Origin: JAICND01 sp040905905 | Lineage (GTDB): Bacteria > Actinomycetota > Acidimicrobiia > Spongiisociales > ZC4RG35 | Direction: 5' to 3' | Length of the DNA stretch: 64,000 nucleotides | Assembly (NCBI GenBank): GCA_040905905.1 | Contig: JBBDQN010000030.1 | Span: forward strand, 57,112 to 121,111 | In this document: positions 26,040 to 33,041 of the stretch, one piece after another | Layout: every line of letters begins with the position of its first letter | Position numbering within the stretch: position 1 is the first letter of the stretch | Translations under genes and position numbers: made by a program | The notes under the pieces: model-generated | Told to the model about the DNA's origin: nothing | The model's input: the letters and a program-made list of their open reading frames with translations, nothing else | The model's database searches: none

Positions 26040-27571
26040 TGGATCCGACCACGCGTGAGGTTGCCCGTAATCGGTTTGCCGCCATCGCCGACGAGATGGG
26101 CGTGGTACTGCGTCGCACTTCACACTCCCCCAATATCAAAGAAAGAGCCGACTGTTCGGTGGCTGTGTTCTTACCCAACGGGGAGATGCTGGCCCAGGCG
26201 GAGCACATCCCGGTTCACCTCGGGTCGATGCCGGCTTCTGTCCACGCCGTGCTCGACCGTTTTGATCCGGAACCGAACGTTCAATACGCGGTCAACGATC
26301 CGTACGCTGGCGGGACTCACCTGAACGATCTCACTCTGGTGAGGCCGGTGATGGTGGACAGGGAGATGGTGGCTCTGGTGGCCAACCGGGCACATCATGC
26401 CGACGTGGGCGGAGAGGCTCCGGGATCGATGCCAGCCGATGCGGAGAACCTCTCGCAGGAAGGCCATGTCGTGGCGCCGATGCGGGCGGTGGAGGAGGGA
26501 GGTTGGGTCCAGGAGTTCATCGAACCCTTTCTTCTTGCCACCCGGACCCCGGAGGAGCGCTCCGGCGACCTCGCCGGGCAATTAGGCGCTAATGAGGTTG
26601 GGGCCCGACGGGTTGCCGAGATGGTGGAGCAGATGGGTTCGAGAATCTTTCGGGAGCTGGCGGCGGGCCTGCTCGACTATGGAGAACAGCGGATGCGGGC
26701 CGCTATCGCCCACCTCCCTTCGGGCGTTTTTGAGTTCTCCGACGTCATGGAATGGGGAAGTGAGGACGTGACCATTCGAGTCAGGGTGGTTGTCGAGGGC
26801 GACCAACTCCTGGCCGACTTCACCGGAACCGATGCGCAGGTGCGCGGCAATATCAACGCAGTTGAAGCAGTGACGCGTTCCTGTCTCTACTACGCGGTCC
26901 GGGTAGCGACCGACCCGACCATTCCGGCAAATGGCGGGTGTTACCGGCCGCTCGACCTAGTGGCTCCGGCGGGCACCATCGTCAACGCATTGCCTCCGGC
27001 CGCGGTCGCCGCGGGGAATGTCGAGACCAGTCAACGGATCGCCGACGTGTTGTTAGGAGCCTTCGCCCAGGCCGCTCCCGACCGTGTGCCAGCCGCATCG
27101 CAGGGAACGATGAACAACATCCTGGTTGGCAACGACTCTTTCGCTTACTACGAAACGGTGGCGGGGGGACAGGGGGGTCGTCCCGGTGCCGCCGGACAAT
27201 CAGGCATTCACACCGGCATGACCAATACCCGCAACACTCCCATTGAGTCCTTGGAGGGTCACTATCCCTTGCGGGTGACCCGGTACACGCTCCGCCAGGA
27301 TTCGGGAGGGCCCGGACAATTCTTTGGGGGTGAGGGAGTCGAGCGAGAGATCGAGTTTCTTGCGCCGGCGGTGCTGTCATTGATGGGCGAACGGCGGCGA
27401 CATAGACCCTGGGGACTGGCGGGTGGTGGCCCGGGCGCCACTGGAGAAGATTGGCTCCTGGGACGTAAAGGGGGCAAGGAACGTCTCCCTGGCAAGGTGA
27501 CCGTGGACGTCCAACCCGGCGACCGCCTACTGGTCCGCACCCCCGGAGGCGGCGGATGGGGCCTCCCTTGA
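26039..27571 (+). CDS. Hydantoinase/oxoprolinase subunit B (HyuB family)
   Basis: About 510 residues. It contains ADEMGVVLRRTSHSPNIKERADCSVAVF near the N-terminus, NDPYAGGTHLNDLTLVRP, ADVGGEAPGSMP, and the Gly-rich LVRTPGGGGWG at the C-terminus, all typical of HyuB. It forms the second half of the ATP-dependent amidohydrolase with HyuA. ATG 26039 or the GTG one codon earlier could be the start. A palindromic repeat follows 35 bp after the stop. Confidence 0.92.
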   Translation: MDPTTREVARNRFAAIADEMGVVLRRTSHSPNIKERADCSVAVFLPNGEMLAQAEHIPVHLGSMPASVHAVLDRFDPEPNVQYAVNDPYAGGTHLNDLTLVRPVMVDREMVALVANRAHHADVGGEAPGSMPADAENLSQEGHVVAPMRAVEEGGWVQEFIEPFLLATRTPEERSGDLAGQLGANEVGARRVAEMVEQMGSRIFRELAAGLLDYGEQRMRAAIAHLPSGVFEFSDVMEWGSEDVTIRVRVVVEGDQLLADFTGTDAQVRGNINAVEAVTRSCLYYAVRVATDPTIPANGGCYRPLDLVAPAGTIVNALPPAAVAAGNVETSQRIADVLLGAFAQAAPDRVPAASQGTMNNILVGNDSFAYYETVAGGQGGRPGAAGQSGIHTGMTNTRNTPIESLEGHYPLRVTRYTLRQDSGGPGQFFGGEGVEREIEFLAPAVLSLMGERRRHRPWGLAGGGPGATGEDWLLGRKGGKERLPGKVTVDVQPGDRLLVRTPGGGGWGLP

Positions 27572-27606
27572 CTGCGATAACCGGCTACCCAACCTTTTGG
27601 GCCGCG

Positions 27607-27655
27607 CTTTTATCACCCAGACCCACCGTCAAACGGCGGGTCTGGGTCGCTAAAG
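27607..27655 (+). repeat. Palindromic repeat, copy 3
   Basis: TTTTATCACCCAGACCC at the left, GGGTCTGGGTCGCTAAAG at the right, 3-base loop CAA, one stem mismatch. The flanking GCGC before TTTTATC is shared with copy 1. It is oriented ATCAC-left, and lies upstream of the interrupted DUF559 gene. Copy 4, in the opposite orientation, lies downstream of that gene. Confidence 0.85.
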
Positions 27656-27681
27656 CCCCGGAAAGCCCCGGAAAGCCCCGA
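27652..27681. repeat. Short tandem repeat, 10-bp unit x3
   Basis: Three consecutive units of AAAGCCCCGG (the last ending in A), followed by a decayed fourth. It starts inside the right end of palindromic repeat copy 3. No coding or regulatory role is evident. Confidence 0.8.
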
Positions 27682-27745
27682 ATGCCCCCGAGAAGGGACT
27701 GACGAGGGTCTTCCAATGGGCGTCTGAATCCGGCATTTTGCATCG

Positions 27746-28618
27746 GTGGCCCCGGATCGCCTCATTCGATCTCTTGCCAGCGTTCAATTGGGCCTCGTCG
27801 CCCGGCGTCAGCTCATTGCCGGGGGTGTCAGCGAAGCTGCTACAAGGAGAAGAATCGGTTCGGGAATGCTCGAAGAGGTCACCCCGAGAGTGCTCAGGCT
27901 CTGCGGAGTGCCCACCTCGGACGCTCAGAAGTTGATGGCTGCCCTTCTTCACACAGGTGCCACCGCGCTTTTGTCTCACACGACTTCGGCCGGATGGTGG
28001 GGAATTGCCGGCTTTCGCCTAGATCCGATCCATGTAGCCATCGAGCGCAACCACCATTGGGAAGAAGACAGTCCGGCGGTGGTCCATCACGCGACGATCA
28101 TTCCCGAGGGAGAACGGAAAGTCCTGAACGGGATCCCCGTCTCTTCGCCAGCCCTGACCATCTTTCAGCTCGCCGGTGCCATTTCGTCTGACCGGGTCGC
28201 GCGGGCTCTCGACAGCGCCTGGTCGTTGCGTCTGCTCGACGGCCTCACCATGGCCCGGCTTCTGGGCGAACTGGCCAGACCTGGGCGCAACGGTATCAAG
28301 GTGATGCGAGACCTTCTCGCGGAACGAGGTGAAGATTGGATTCCTCCCTCTTCCAACGTTGAGCATCGCTTCGACGAGATCATGCAGCGAGCCGGGATCA
28401 CAACCTTTCGGCGCCAGGTAAAAGTCGGTGAGGCCACCTTATACTTTCCCTGCTATTCTCAGCGACATGAGCAACCCCGTGTCAGCGGCCGCCATTTACG
28501 TCAGAATCAGCAAGGATCAAGCCGGGCAAGGCCTTGGAGTGACCCGCCAGGAAGCGCTTTGCCGCGAGCTGGCCGCGGGCAAAGGCTGGCCGGTGGCCAA
28601 GGTCTACTCCGACAATGA
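27746..28618 (+). pseudogene. AbiEi-like/DUF559 protein, 5' part, interrupted by the element
   Basis: Residues 1-230 are the N-terminal half of an actinobacterial AbiEi-like winged-helix plus DUF559 protein: RRQLIAGGVSEAATRRRIG, LLSHTTSAGWWGI, VLNGIPVSSPALTIFQLA and GITTFRRQVKVGEAT. From base 28436 the reading frame enters the integrated element, and the remaining 60 residues are element-derived, overlapping the integrase start. The nuclease-like C-terminal half lies at 36675-36911 in the same phase. Joining the two at ACCTT gives an uninterrupted 308-residue protein reading VGEATFTGRVDFLDSELP, a normal DUF559 sequence. The gene is thus split by integration. Confidence 0.85.
28436..28440. other. 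attL core (ACCTT)
   Basis: Shared 5-base core of the left junction. Left of it is host DUF559 coding sequence; right of it the element begins, 26 bp before the integrase ATG. The core falls in the same codon phase (ACC TT) as at the right junction. A short shared core is normal for large serine integrases. Confidence 0.75.
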
Positions 28619-29861
28619 TCTCAGCGCCTACAGCGGAAAGCGCCGCCCCGCATACGAGGAGATGTTGGCCGATCTCGAGGCCCGAGCCATCGACGCCGTG
28701 CTGGTAGTCGACCAGGACCGCCTCACCCGTCACCCGGCCGAGCTGGAGAGCTTCATCGCGCTCGCTGACCGCCTCGGCGTGGCCCTGGCGAACGTCAGCG
28801 GCGATATCGACCTCTCGACTTCGGACGGCCGCTTTCGGGCACGCATCCTCGGCGCTGTCGCCCGCCAGGAATCCGAAAAGAAGTCTGAGCGCCTCAAGCG
28901 CCAGCGCGATCAGCACGCCCGCCTCGGGCTCGCCCACGGTGGCATACGTCGCTTTGGTTATCGGCCGGTGAGAGAGAACGGGGCCGCGGTCCTCGAGCTG
29001 GTAGAAGCTGAAGCCGCTCTTATCCGCGAGGCCACGTCGCGCTTCCTCGCCGGCGAGTCACTGAGCCAGATCGCTCTCGACTGGAACCGGCAGAAGATCC
29101 CCACCGTCACCGGGTCGACCTGGCGGGTTACGACGTTAAGGACTCTCCTCACCGGCCCGCACCTCGCCGGTCTCCGTGTCCACCGCGGCGAGATCGTGGG
29201 AAATGCAAACTGGCCGGCGGTGCTGGATCGTGAGACCTGGGAGCGTGTGGGGGCCGTGCTCGGCGACCCCCGACGAGCCCAGAAGGGGAGGCCCGCCGCT
29301 CACCTCCTCACCGGACTGGTGAAGTGCGGGAAGTGCGGCGCCAGCGTGTACTCGGGGCGCCGGCCTGACGGCTCCCGCCGCTATACGTGCAACTTCGAGG
29401 CCGGGCGAGGTTGCGGCCGTATCTCCGTCGTCGCCGAGCCCCTCGAGGCTCACGTGAGCGCTTATGTCTTGAGCGCCCTCGACTCGCCTCAGATGGCGGA
29501 AGCTCTCGCGTCGGCGCCGGACGTCGACCGATCCGCCGTCGCTCGACAGATCGAGGAGGACGAGGGCCGACTCGAGGCGCTCGCCCGGGATCACTACGCG
29601 GAAGGCATCATCTCAAAGCGCGAGTATCTCGCCGCCAGGGAGTCGATCGAGGCGCGGCTGGCTGGGTCGCGCCGCCAGATTGTGACGGCAACACCTGCGA
29701 CCCTTCCGGCCGGGGAGGACGTGCGGAAGCTTTGGGCGTCGGCCGACGTGAGCACGCGGCGAGCGATCATCGCCCTTGTGGTCGAGTCCGTCGTGATCGG
29801 CCCAGGCACGCCCGGACGAAAGGCCTTCGACCCGACGCGGGTCACCGTTAACCGCCTCTAA
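28467..29861 (+). CDS. Large serine recombinase (site-specific integrase)
   Basis: 464 residues. The N-terminal resolvase domain reads AAIYVRISKDQ with the catalytic Ser at residue 15, then DNDLSAYSGKRRPAYEEML and DQDRLTRHPAELE. A recombinase domain follows (GIRRFGYRPV, WRVTTLRTLLTGPHLAG). The zinc ribbon is CGKCGASVYSG with a second pair around YTCNFEAGRGCG. A coiled-coil-like helix and C-terminal segment complete it. ATG 28467 gives the usual N-terminus; the open frame begins earlier, in host sequence. TATACT at 28440-28445 is a possible -10, overlapping the recombination core. Adjacent to attL, it is the obvious agent of integration. Confidence 0.93.
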   Translation: MSNPVSAAAIYVRISKDQAGQGLGVTRQEALCRELAAGKGWPVAKVYSDNDLSAYSGKRRPAYEEMLADLEARAIDAVLVVDQDRLTRHPAELESFIALADRLGVALANVSGDIDLSTSDGRFRARILGAVARQESEKKSERLKRQRDQHARLGLAHGGIRRFGYRPVRENGAAVLELVEAEAALIREATSRFLAGESLSQIALDWNRQKIPTVTGSTWRVTTLRTLLTGPHLAGLRVHRGEIVGNANWPAVLDRETWERVGAVLGDPRRAQKGRPAAHLLTGLVKCGKCGASVYSGRRPDGSRRYTCNFEAGRGCGRISVVAEPLEAHVSAYVLSALDSPQMAEALASAPDVDRSAVARQIEEDEGRLEALARDHYAEGIISKREYLAARESIEARLAGSRRQIVTATPATLPAGEDVRKLWASADVSTRRAIIALVVESVVIGPGTPGRKAFDPTRVTVNRL

Positions 29862-30240
29862 CGCCGAGTACTACCAACCGATTGACTTTTCTGTCACACC
29901 CTGGAAGGCCCAGCACCGGCCCTTCCGACGGTGCCGGACGGCATCGACAAGGGCGGACCTATCGGAGCAGGGCGCACCGGCTTTCGTCACAGCACTAAGC
30001 GATAGTCGGCCAGCGATGCCCTTCAGCCCACCACCGGCGCCGCCGCTAGTCGAACCCGTCACCGATCCAGTCACCCTCGCACGGATCGCCGCCCTTCTCC
30101 TCGCCTCCCGCGCCACCGGGACCACTGAAGATGACCCCTCTGCATGACTTCGCTCGCGTGGTGGCGAGCGCTGCACCGCCCGGGCACCGAGGCCGTTTCT
30201 TCAGTGGCGGTCTCGGTGTGCCGGGCACCTCAAGAGGTCG
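29862..30240. other. 379-bp region without a convincing gene
   Basis: Between the integrase stop and the replication-type gene. Short open frames on both strands have no recognisable sequence or ribosome-binding site. The rightward operon of the element probably has its promoter here, but I could not identify one with confidence. Confidence 0.5.
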
Positions 30241-30924
30241 ATGATGGGCAAGGCAAACCGCGAGGCGGCTTGGCTCGCCATAAAGCGCGATCCCGACCTC
30301 GGCACCGGCGCCGCCTTTCTCTTGGTCTATGTCGGCGACCTCGTTAGCGACGACGAGGGCACATTGACGGCCGGGTGCGATTACTTGGCCTCGGAGACCG
30401 GCCGATCGGTCTCGTCAGTGAGGCGGTGGCGGTCCGAGTTGGTCAGCGCGGGCTACCTATTGCCGCTCTTCGAGGGCGCCGGCGGTGACAAGGCGAACGC
30501 ATACCGCCTCAACACCCCTCCGCCCGTGGACGGGTACCCCTCCGCCCGTGGACGGGTCACCCCTCCAAGACCCCTCCAAGACCCCTCCGCCCGTGGAGGC
30601 AAACAGGAACAGGAACAGAAAGCAGCAGCAGCTAGCGACTTTCCAACCGACGATGAGCTTGCGGCGATGGCGCTGGTCGAGGCCAGGCGCAAGGCGCGGG
30701 TGGTGAAGGCCGTTCCGATCATCGCGAGACGAATCCTCACCGAGGACCGCGGTCGGTTGATCGGGGAGTGGCACGCCCAGCGAAAGGCCAAGTCGAGCGA
30801 GGAGGCATCGACCCGGGCCGCGGCAGCGATCGCCAGTTGCGTTCTTTGCGACCACCGCGGTTACCGCCTCGACGCCGACGGCGAGGCCGACGTCATCAGG
30901 TGCGACCACAAGGATCTCGCATGA
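30241..30924 (+). CDS. Winged-helix replication-type protein with internal iterons
   Basis: 227 residues. The N-terminal 85 form a winged-helix domain, including LTAGCDYLASETGRSVSSVRRWRSELVSAGYLLPL, like helix-turn-helix proteins next to phage and satellite replication genes. Residues about 92-120 are a Pro/Arg-rich linker encoded by iteron-like DNA repeats (30514-30599). The C-terminal part is helical (EARRKARVVKAVPIIARRIL) and ends in CVLCDHRGYRLDADGEADVIRCDH, a probable zinc ribbon. Its layout, with the DNA-binding domain before an origin-bearing linker, resembles lambda O. The replication role is inferred. Confidence 0.7.
   Translation: MMGKANREAAWLAIKRDPDLGTGAAFLLVYVGDLVSDDEGTLTAGCDYLASETGRSVSSVRRWRSELVSAGYLLPLFEGAGGDKANAYRLNTPPPVDGYPSARGRVTPPRPLQDPSARGGKQEQEQKAAAASDFPTDDELAAMALVEARRKARVVKAVPIIARRILTEDRGRLIGEWHAQRKAKSSEEASTRAAAAIASCVLCDHRGYRLDADGEADVIRCDHKDLA
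30514..30599 (+). repeat. Iteron-like repeat array, candidate replication origin
   Basis: ACCCCTCC begins at 30514, 30536, 30559, 30570 and 30581, that is at spacings of 22, 23, 11 and 11 bp, near multiples of a helical turn. The first two copies extend identically over 22 bp and contain the inverted repeat CCCGT-GG-ACGGG; the fifth continues CCGCCCGTGGAGG. Because 22 is not a multiple of 3, identical DNA is translated in different frames. This points to constraint on the DNA rather than the protein. Confidence 0.75.
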
Positions 30925-30946
30925 AGGCGGTCGGCGAGGAGGAAAC

Positions 30947-31321
30947 GTGGCGATGCTGATCCTCGTGCTCAGCGACAAGGTTGCGCTCGAGCTTGTGGAG
31001 ACGCTGAAGCATGGCGCGCTCGACCGGCTGCATAGCCCTCACCCGCCCTCACCGGACTTGTCGGCTGCGATCTACCGGCTCTCATTGGAGTCGGCAAAAG
31101 TCGTCACCATTGAGCAAACAGGATCGACCGAGCCCTCATTGCCCGATACTGGCGTTGCGGTTAGGAGAGTGCTTTCCCGGCGCCAGGCCGCCGAGTACCT
31201 CGATCGCTCGGTGGCCACTGTCGATCGCTGGCGCCGGGAGGGCCTCCTCAAAGCAACCAAAGTCGGCGGGTCGGTGAGATTCCGGCTCGAGGACCTGGAA
31301 AGGATGAATTGTGGATCGTGA
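30947..31321 (+). CDS. Excisionase-like helix-turn-helix protein
   Basis: 124 residues. The C-terminal 50 match the MerR/excisionase helix-turn-helix (HTH_17): VLSRRQAAEYLDRSVATVDRWRREGLLKATKVGGSVRFRLEDLERM. The N-terminal 65 residues are not recognised. The start is GTG 30947 with GGAGG 5 bases upstream. Likely a recombination directionality factor or a regulator. It overlaps the next gene by 11 bp. Confidence 0.8.
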   Translation: MAMLILVLSDKVALELVETLKHGALDRLHSPHPPSPDLSAAIYRLSLESAKVVTIEQTGSTEPSLPDTGVAVRRVLSRRQAAEYLDRSVATVDRWRREGLLKATKVGGSVRFRLEDLERMNCGS

Positions 31322-31691
31322 CTTTTACGAACGGTGGCATCAGCACCCGTTGCGCCGTCTCCTCAACCAGGTGGCCAACTCCAAAAAGCCGGCGGTGATT
31401 CATGGCGACACCCTCGCCGACTTGAAGTTGCCAGCCCGGCAAGGCAAAGCCCTACGGGAAGCAATGGCCCAGATCGAGGCGACGTCTGGTGAGCGCCGAA
31501 ATCAGATGGCCGATCGGCTGAGCGCTGAGATCCTCGAGAGTCTGCCGGGTGATTACGAGTCACGCGAGGAACAGGACTCGAGGAGGGCCGAGGAGGGCGA
31601 CCCACAAGCACTCGCCGCCGTGAAGGCCCGGGCCGAGGCAACCGAGGAAATGGCCGACCGTGTTTACCGTCGAGCCCGGGGCCAACTGTGA
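31311..31691 (+). CDS. Element protein of unknown function, helical
   Basis: 126 residues beginning MDRDFYERWHQHPLRRLL, mostly charged helix with few hydrophobic residues and no motif I recognise. The GTG start at 31311 is inside the excisionase-like gene, and its stop overlaps the next gene by 4 bp, so it is a genuine member of the coupled operon. Confidence 0.65.
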   Translation: MDRDFYERWHQHPLRRLLNQVANSKKPAVIHGDTLADLKLPARQGKALREAMAQIEATSGERRNQMADRLSAEILESLPGDYESREEQDSRRAEEGDPQALAAVKARAEATEEMADRVYRRARGQL

Positions 31692-31927
31692 GCGAACTCG
31701 AAGCCATTCTCAGAGAGAACGCAGAGCGCCGCGAGCGTGAACGTCAAGAGGCCGAGGAAGCCAGCGCCATTGCCGAGCGCGTGGTTTACCCAGAACGTGT
31801 AAAGCGCCGAGAGGCCGAGCGCTCGGCGAAGCTGGATGAGCTGCGCGACCTTCTCAAGGAGCTCGGCGTCGAGATCCCCGAGGCCGTCAAGGACGATGCC
31901 GACGAGGGTGAGGGTGAGGGTGCCTGA
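31688..31927 (+). CDS. Small highly charged coiled-coil protein
   Basis: 79 residues, very rich in Glu, Arg and Ala, with an almost continuous predicted helix from about 2 to 66 (ENAERRERERQEAEEASAIAE) and an acidic tail ending EGEGEGA. Scaffold-like or multimerising behaviour is possible but not shown. The acidic tail is encoded by a GAGGGT triplet repeat that also provides the ribosome-binding site of the next gene. Confidence 0.6.
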   Translation: MSELEAILRENAERRERERQEAEEASAIAERVVYPERVKRREAERSAKLDELRDLLKELGVEIPEAVKDDADEGEGEGA

Positions 31928-32399
31928 CGAGGACCGCCCTCTTTTGACGCCGGGCGCCTCGAACCCCGATGACGATCCGGGCTCGCCAACCGTCGAGCCA
32001 CTCGTCGCCTGGACTGGCGACCGCGCCACCTACCGCCGGCGGCTCGAGGCTGAAGCCGAGACCGAGGAATGGCGAACCGCAATGCAGGACTACAAGCCGA
32101 GCGGTGCCGCCGAGGCGATGGCCATCGAGCACGCCGAACACTCACGGCGATCCGATTTGGTTTTCAAGTTTCCGCACTGCAACGCCGAGGGATGCCAGAG
32201 GACCGGCGTCTTCGCCGGTTCCGCTGCGGACTACGACCCCGACGGCTATCGCTGCCGGAAACACCGGGCCCCGGGACCTAGAAATCGGCCCGAAAAAGGC
32301 CTAATGCGCACGAAGGGGAGAGAAACGGTGCAAACCCTGCCGTACACCGCACCCCCTCCAGGGGGGAGTCCCCCGCCAGTGTCTGAGGAGTCCGCGTGA
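31920..32399 (+). CDS. Element protein with Cys/His zinc-finger-like motif
   Basis: About 159 residues starting at GTG 31920 (GAGGG 5 bases upstream). After an acidic N-terminus and a helical segment, FKFPHCNAEGCQRTGVF and, 22 residues on, YRCRKH form a C-x4-C ... C-x2-H set that could bind zinc. The C-terminus is Pro-rich. No family recognised. The stop overlaps the TerS-like gene as GTGA. Confidence 0.6.
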   Translation: MPDEDRPLLTPGASNPDDDPGSPTVEPLVAWTGDRATYRRRLEAEAETEEWRTAMQDYKPSGAAEAMAIEHAEHSRRSDLVFKFPHCNAEGCQRTGVFAGSAADYDPDGYRCRKHRAPGPRNRPEKGLMRTKGRETVQTLPYTAPPPGGSPPPVSEESA

Positions 32400-32740
32400 T
32401 CCCCTTCGGCCCGGCTGGGCGGGACCTGTGGGACGCGTTGCATGGCCTCGAGTCAAATACTGGGGCGAAGCTGCGCTGGCGGCCCGACGAGGGGGTACTC
32501 CTTCGCGAAGCGTGCCACCTGGCGGATGACCTCGAGGTGCTGCGTACGATGCTGGCCGAGAGGCCCCTGCTGGTGCCTGGGTCGATGGGACAAATGCGAG
32601 TCGATCCCCTGAGGGGCGAACTCCATCGCACGAGTCAGCGGCTCGAGAGCCTCCTCAGGTCGTTGCAAGTTCCCGACCAGGACGTCTCGGTCAGCGCCCG
32701 CACTCTCGCCGATCGGAGATGGGGGGCGCGTGGTGCCTAG
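32396..32740 (+). CDS. Phage small-terminase-like protein (TerS-like)
   Basis: 114 residues. The pattern GRDLWDALHG ... WRPDEGVLLREACHLADDLEVLRTML ... LLVPGSMGQMRVDPLRGELHRTSQRLESLLRSL ... RRWGARG resembles actinophage small terminase subunits (P27-like), which choose the DNA to be packaged. No large terminase is present in the element. Small terminases without TerL are a hallmark of PICI satellites, which redirect a helper's packaging. Identification is by pattern only, so it is moderately secure. Confidence 0.6.
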   Translation: MIPFGPAGRDLWDALHGLESNTGAKLRWRPDEGVLLREACHLADDLEVLRTMLAERPLLVPGSMGQMRVDPLRGELHRTSQRLESLLRSLQVPDQDVSVSARTLADRRWGARGA

Positions 32741-33041
32741 CTGGGCCATGCCGGTTGCCGATCTGCCGCCTGATCTCGAGGAGGCGGCCTCGGTGTTGCG
32801 GTCCCGATCGGCTGAGTTTGCGCGGCGCTGGTGTGTGTCACGTCGCCAGGCTCGGACGTGGATCGAGGGCGACCTCGCTGAGGTGGCTGCCGACGACAGT
32901 CGGCTGACTCGCCTCGGGCTCAGTCTGACTCTTCTCTGGGCCGGCCTCGAGGATGACGCCGAGCGGTATCGGCTGGTCGGGCTCCCGCCTCGAGGTGATC
33001 CGTTTGTGTCACCGCAAGCCGCTACGTTGGAGAACCCATGA
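32730..33041 (+). CDS. Small element protein upstream of tape-measure gene
   Basis: 103 residues (GTG 32730, or ATG 32748). RRWCVSRRQARTWIEGDLAEVA could be a helix-turn-helix; the rest, LGLSLTLLWAGLEDDAERYRLVG, is helical. In phages the gene before the tape measure is usually a tail assembly chaperone, but no slippery sequence or frameshift is evident here. Unknown function. Confidence 0.6.
   Translation: MVPSWAMPVADLPPDLEEAASVLRSRSAEFARRWCVSRRQARTWIEGDLAEVAADDSRLTRLGLSLTLLWAGLEDDAERYRLVGLPPRGDPFVSPQAATLENP

Noticed and set aside
28440..28445. Promoter switch for the integrase across the att core
   Set aside because: TATACT is a fair -10, but no -35 could be found in either the integrated or excised configuration, so a switch is not supported.
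29871..30176. 101-codon frame on the minus strand of the element
   Set aside because: No ribosome-binding site, odd composition and no motif; left as unassigned intergenic sequence.
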